The translations under genes were made by a program, and so were the position numbers. 34,461 bases of DNA, taken from assembly GCA_020051845.1 (NCBI GenBank), contig JAGVQG010000059.1, positions 1 to 34,461 on the forward strand, in the 5' to 3' direction. How positions within the stretch are numbered: position 1 is the stretch's first letter; the number at the start of each line of letters is the position of its first letter. Below the pieces are notes generated by a model. It worked only from the letters and a program-made list of their open reading frames with translations. It made no database searches and was not told the DNA's origin. The DNA comes from an archaeon (GTDB taxonomy: Archaea > Nanobdellota > Nanobdellia > Woesearchaeales > ARS49). Positions 31,640-34,461 of the stretch are shown here, piece after piece.

Positions 31640-32440
31640 ATGGACCAGGAATTGTTCAAGGATGAGGTATTCAGATTTCTCTCCAAGCTAACTGTGACTG
31701 AGAATTTCTACGGTCGCACCCTGAACCATCAGAGTGAGTTCGAGGGCGTCGAGAATCCTCGTCTTGTCGCTGCATTGATGGTGAGGGAAGTCCCTGGCCT
31801 GATGCGTCATGTCAAGCAGGAGATAGTATTCACGCCGATAAAAGGCATGGACTTGAAGCGACGGGTGATACACGAATCGCACCTTGACGGCGCCTACGTG
31901 ATACAGCAGGGAAGGATCAGCAACAAAGTATTCCTGCAGAATTTTGTCAGTGACATCATGCGCTTCAAAGGCGCTAGTACGATAGAGCTTCTACAGAAGC
32001 GATTCCTGCCGCAGGACTTCCTCGCGTCAGGGAAGGCCGTCGCCGTCGACACACCGATAATCGGCGGCCGAACTCAGGTCGCCATGGCCGCTGGATTGGC
32101 AGGAGGACGCGGTTATCTCATCAAGCAGACGGCGTACGCCGGACTTCCTATAGGCAAGGTCTGCATGTTCACCAAGGACGGTCTTGACAGGGAATTCTTC
32201 CTCGCGCAGGACCAGAGCGGCATACTCAAAGAATCAGAATTCTTCGAGCCGAAGAGGCAGATCGCCGGAGTGCTGCGCGTCTACGGCCAGAACAAGGCAG
32301 AGCGACAGGAATTCAAGGTCGTGCCAAGCGAACTAGGTATCGACACCCAGCAATTCCTCAAGCACACGTCGTTCATCGACTCGATGTTCGAGAAGCTCCC
32401 GATGCTGCGCTCGAGCATAGCCGCGGGATTGTTCAGATAG
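31640..32440 (+). CDS. Soluble protein of unknown function
   Basis: A 266-residue protein. The N-terminal 60 residues are helical (DQELFKDEVFRFLSKLTVTENFYGRTL); the middle has ASGKAVAVDTPIIGGRTQVAMAAGLAGGRGYLIKQTAYAGLPIGKVCMFTKDG, Gly-rich and possibly nucleotide- or ligand-binding, but no standard P-loop is present. No family is recognised. Promoter context is unusually rich: a TATA box at leaderless spacing with a perfect 7-bp palindrome just upstream and further inverted repeats before that, so expression is probably controlled by a dimeric regulator. Confidence 0.7.
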   Translation: MDQELFKDEVFRFLSKLTVTENFYGRTLNHQSEFEGVENPRLVAALMVREVPGLMRHVKQEIVFTPIKGMDLKRRVIHESHLDGAYVIQQGRISNKVFLQNFVSDIMRFKGASTIELLQKRFLPQDFLASGKAVAVDTPIIGGRTQVAMAAGLAGGRGYLIKQTAYAGLPIGKVCMFTKDGLDREFFLAQDQSGILKESEFFEPKRQIAGVLRVYGQNKAERQEFKVVPSELGIDTQQFLKHTSFIDSMFEKLPMLRSSIAAGLFR

Positions 32441-32475
32441 TTGATTCTGGCTCCTATGTCTGGCCAAAGAGAATC

Positions 32476-32483
32476 TTTAAATA
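32476..32483 (+). promoter_or_regulatory. TATA box of tRNA-Thr
   Basis: TTTAAATA, 32 bases before the mature 5' end; initiation near 32506 gives a leader of about 9 nt. Confidence 0.6.
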
Positions 32484-32514
32484 CACTTCAAGAAGGAAGT
32501 CAGAAATCAACTAT

Positions 32515-32617
32515 GCCCCCGTAGCATAGTAGCTATTGCGCCACCTTGGTAAGGGCCACGGCATCCGTGACCCATCCAACCAGGTGGAGGTCACGGATGC
32601 AACTTCCGTCGGGGGCT
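32515..32617 (+). tRNA. tRNA-Thr (GGU) with 30-nt intron
   Basis: The acceptor GCCCCCG pairs with CGGGGGC, the anticodon stem CCACC with GGTGG, and the loop TTGGTA|A gives anticodon GGU. The variable loop AGGTC and T stem ACGGA/TCCGT follow, with discriminator T as in other archaeal tRNA-Thr. Exon 1 is 32515-32551, the intron 32552-32581, exon 2 32582-32617. Two oddities: the T loop is TGCAACT, with G at the position of the universal pseudouridine 55, and the D loop (TAGTAGCTAT) lacks the GG pair. Twelve intron bases (32561-32572) are perfectly complementary to 32589-32600 in the T arm. Confidence 0.85.
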
Positions 32618-32734
32618 GTGAACTTTCATTATGGTTCCCTCAGTAGGTTGATTTCTTGGTTGTTTTTGCCCGTTCCGCGACATTTTATCTAGGGCTTGAA
32701 CGCATTTAATGTCTGTGGCCCAGCTGGGACACAA

Positions 32735-33415
32735 CTATTTTTCGAGTTCCAGAATCAGTTTCTTGTGTTTCTCAAATGTTGTTTCATCGATGATGCCGAA
32801 CACTCCTTGAAGGCCATTCTTGAAGTGCTGCGACGTTATTTCCTTGGTTACTTTTGTCAATCTATCATTGAAGTCATATCGTTCTTCGACTTCTTTTCGG
32901 ACAGTGTTCTTGTCCACGGAATTGACTAGAAGAAATATGTCTCTTATGTCAGTCGATCTGCAACTGATCATCTTCATGGCGAACAATGCGTCGGGGTTGA
33001 TGATTCTGAGTTTGAGTTCTTCGCTTATTGTCTTGCCTCTGAGTTTTCGGATTGAGGAGTTCTCGAATACCCAGTCGGCGGAAAACGTAGCATTTGTCTG
33101 TCGATCGAGTATCTCATCGATGAGGATGTCCATGCTGACCTTGAATTTGTTGGGTAGTGTCTTTTCGTATCGTTCGAATCGGCCGTGATAGGGGATTTCG
33201 GAATCGGCTTGGACTTTCACATAGCCGAAGTCAACCAGAATCATTTTGATGTCTTCCAATTCTTCATCGTTCTTTACGACGATGTCGCAATCGACAGAGA
33301 ACCGAGGCAACGTGTACGCGTTCACGGCATAGCCGCCGATCACTACGAACTTGTTCCGCTGGATTCTCTTCAGTGTTTCGAAGATCTCCTTCTCTCTAAG
33401 CGATAGTGGATCCAT
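32735..33415 (-). CDS. AbiEii-like nucleotidyltransferase, probable toxin
   Basis: A 226-residue nucleotidyltransferase-fold protein. VVIGGYAVNAYTLPRFSVDCDIVV holds the GG motif (27-28) and the two metal Asp residues (42, 44), the pattern of AbiEii and minimal nucleotidyltransferases; NPDALFAMKMISCRSTDIRDIFLL is the usual following motif. Family toxins transfer nucleotides to tRNA or other targets. The gene overlaps the AbiEi-like gene before it by 20 bases and has an AAGGAG ribosome site within it, so the two are coupled. AT-rich compared with genes left of 32 kb. A housekeeping transferase is less likely given the partner. Confidence 0.82.
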   Translation of the reverse strand: MDPLSLREKEIFETLKRIQRNKFVVIGGYAVNAYTLPRFSVDCDIVVKNDEELEDIKMILVDFGYVKVQADSEIPYHGRFERYEKTLPNKFKVSMDILIDEILDRQTNATFSADWVFENSSIRKLRGKTISEELKLRIINPDALFAMKMISCRSTDIRDIFLLVNSVDKNTVRKEVEERYDFNDRLTKVTKEITSQHFKNGLQGVFGIIDETTFEKHKKLILELEK

Positions 33416-33998
33416 ATTTCTCCTTCATGTAGTTGTACGGATAATCATAGGTGGTATTTGATTTTGCAGCTTTCATGGTTTCCTGTAAGTCGTCGACCAT
33501 CACTCCTTCTTTATTGGTTGGCGTCATCTTTTCAACAGGCACCAATATGACAAATTCTCCGATAGTTGCGCCTTCTCGAACATAGTTAGGGATTCGTTTC
33601 TTGTTGAAGAATGCTTTCCAGTACTTCAAATCTTTCTTCAAGACTTTGACGTAGTACGGCGATTTCTCCCTGCTCCGCTGGACATAGGAATAATCCGACC
33701 ATGCTTCGATTGCTGATAATCCCGTGAACGCATATGGTTTTGTGGATTCTTTGATTATCTCTGGTACTTTGAATTCCAACAAGCCTTTGAAGACCTCTTC
33801 GGGGTTCACACATTGGTATGTGCTTCGATTTATCTTCCTGATCCAGCCCGAGTTCAACAACAACGAGAATATCTTCTTCTTCATGCTCTTCCGTACTATC
33901 CAGTCTAAATCGGACTGTGTGAACTCTTCATTGGTCCCATGTCTGGAATAGAACAAGGCATAGGCTCTCAAGCCGTAAAACGGGATTTCGCTGTACAT
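33396..33998 (-). CDS. AbiEi-like winged-helix protein, probable antitoxin
   Basis: A 200-residue protein. The N-terminal 70 residues form a winged helix (FTQSDLDWIVRKSMKKKIFSLLLNSGWIRKINRSTYQCVNPEEVFKGLL); the rest has the PYAFTGLSAIEAWSDYSYVQRS segment and strands typical of AbiEi-type antitoxins. It precedes and overlaps the AbiEii-like nucleotidyltransferase gene, the standard order. A palindrome (34000-34016) covers the predicted start of transcription, fitting autorepression. Family assignment is by pattern and context. Confidence 0.75.
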   Translation of the reverse strand: MYSEIPFYGLRAYALFYSRHGTNEEFTQSDLDWIVRKSMKKKIFSLLLNSGWIRKINRSTYQCVNPEEVFKGLLEFKVPEIIKESTKPYAFTGLSAIEAWSDYSYVQRSREKSPYYVKVLKKDLKYWKAFFNKKRIPNYVREGATIGEFVILVPVEKMTPTNKEGVMVDDLQETMKAAKSNTTYDYPYNYMKEKYGSTIA

Positions 33999-33999
33999 A

Positions 34000-34016
34000 G
34001 TTACTCAATAGGTAAC
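34000..34016. promoter_or_regulatory. Operator palindrome of the AbiE-like operon
   Basis: GTTAC and GTAAC separated by 7 bases, between the shared TATA box and the ATG at 33998, directly over the expected initiation site. Confidence 0.55.
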
Positions 34017-34020
34017 CAAG

Positions 34021-34028
34021 TATATAAA
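34021..34028. promoter_or_regulatory. Bidirectional TATA box
   Basis: TATATAAA reads as TTTATATA on the other strand. It is 23 bases from the AbiEi-like ATG leftward and 36 bases from the ribbon-helix-helix ATG rightward; no other TATA box lies in the 65-base gap. Confidence 0.55.
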
Positions 34029-34063
34029 GTTTGCGGTTAGAAGGATTTAGGGGGTGTTCAAAA

Positions 34064-34288
34064 ATGAGAAGGAACTGGATGATTAGGATGCGGGCGACAA
34101 GGAATGAAGTGGAGGAGCTTAGGATGCTAGCATATGGCGCTGGTTTCGCGACCGTAAGCGCATATGTCCGTCATTGCTGTTTCGAGCGACCATTCTGGGT
34201 GCAAGGCAAACTCGTAGAACTGGGTGACGCGATGGAAGAGATTAGGACTTTGCTTGTTCGGCGTTCTGAAGTCCACAAACGTAATTGA
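34064..34288 (+). CDS. Ribbon-helix-helix (MobC-like) DNA-binding protein
   Basis: A 74-residue basic protein: a strand WMIRMRATRNEVEEL, helix ELRMLAYGAGFATVSAYVRHCCFE and a second helix region KLVELGDAMEEIRTLLVRRSE. This order matches ribbon-helix-helix proteins, and the RxRATxxEVExLRxLAxxAGFxTVSAYVR pattern recalls the mobilisation protein MobC. The ATG at 34064 is preferred over the TTG at 34031 because AGGGGGTG stands 8 bases before it. It may regulate the shared promoter or belong to a mobile element continuing past the window. Confidence 0.6.
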   Translation: MRRNWMIRMRATRNEVEELRMLAYGAGFATVSAYVRHCCFERPFWVQGKLVELGDAMEEIRTLLVRRSEVHKRN

Positions 34289-34409
34289 AAGAGGTGGGTG
34301 TAGTCAGTTATTTGTTGTTGGCTGCAGTGTTTGAAGTCGTTGTTCGAGGTTTTTGTACATTCTGGTTCTTCACCGATTTTGATGGAGATCAATTAACCCA
34401 TTAAGCATG

Positions 34410-34433
34410 TATGCTGCTGTATGGAGCAGCATA
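34410..34433. terminator. Hairpin near the right edge
   Basis: TATGCTGC and GCAGCATA pair around an 8-nt loop, followed shortly by GTTTTTC. It could terminate the transcript of the ribbon-helix-helix gene. The rest of 34289-34461 shows no gene. Confidence 0.35.
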
Positions 34434-34461
34434 AAGAGGTTTTTCGGTTCAAAGATTTGTA

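Overview
The window is archaeal chromosomal DNA, probably from a DPANN-type lineage; the phylum is an inference. The evidence is consistent TATA boxes (TTTAAATA, TTTATAAA) ending about 23 nt before the start codon of most genes, which implies leaderless mRNAs. There are also two tRNA genes with introns beside the anticodon, an archaeal SRP54, an AbrB-PhoU regulator, archaeal-type metallophosphoesterase and DHH proteins, and many short secreted or membrane proteins. A minority of genes have a leader and a Shine-Dalgarno site (ppdK, the 7.4-7.8 kb microprotein cluster, the winged-helix gene, the AbiEii-like gene).

Layout. 1-0.8 kb: three small AT-rich membrane-protein genes. 0.9-3.7 kb: pyruvate phosphate dikinase. 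3.8-7.2 kb: an unknown protein, a small exported protein, an archaeal metallophosphoesterase, a PIN-domain RNase convergent with an AbrB protein, and an unknown. 7.4-7.8 kb: three overlapping very small genes, including a 41-residue zinc ribbon. 8.0-15.4 kb: an AbrB-PhoU regulator convergent with a block holding a DHH phosphoesterase, a kinase-like protein of 783 aa, a winged-helix protein and a second kinase-like paralogue of 776 aa. 15.6-25.6 kb: lysyl-tRNA synthetase, a Nudix-like protein, SRP54, a HAD protein, an MBL hydrolase/DUF1385/micro-membrane-protein operon, small unknowns, MnmA and an SDR oxidoreductase. 25.6-29.7 kb: a second metallophosphoesterase and three exported proteins (TPR, very Cys-rich lipoprotein, His-rich). 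29.7-31.5 kb: palindrome-rich DNA around a P-loop kinase, an intron-containing tRNA-Leu and a phosphatase-like gene. 31.6-34.5 kb: an unknown protein, an intron-containing tRNA-Thr, then an AT-rich stretch with an AbiEi/AbiEii-like pair and a ribbon-helix-helix gene sharing one bidirectional promoter.

The two most unusual things are: (1) the pair of roughly 780-residue proteins with protein-kinase-like HRD...N and DFG motifs, one overlapping the DHH phosphoesterase start by 4 nt; and (2) arrays of perfect short hairpins, mostly with 3-nt loops and joined by TGCA or GCGC linkers, around tRNA-Leu. Related palindrome clusters lie at the 3' end of lysS and in front of the P-loop kinase. Translation and tRNA functions (LysRS, MnmA, SRP54, tRNAs) are scattered through the window as single genes with their own promoters, not in one operon.
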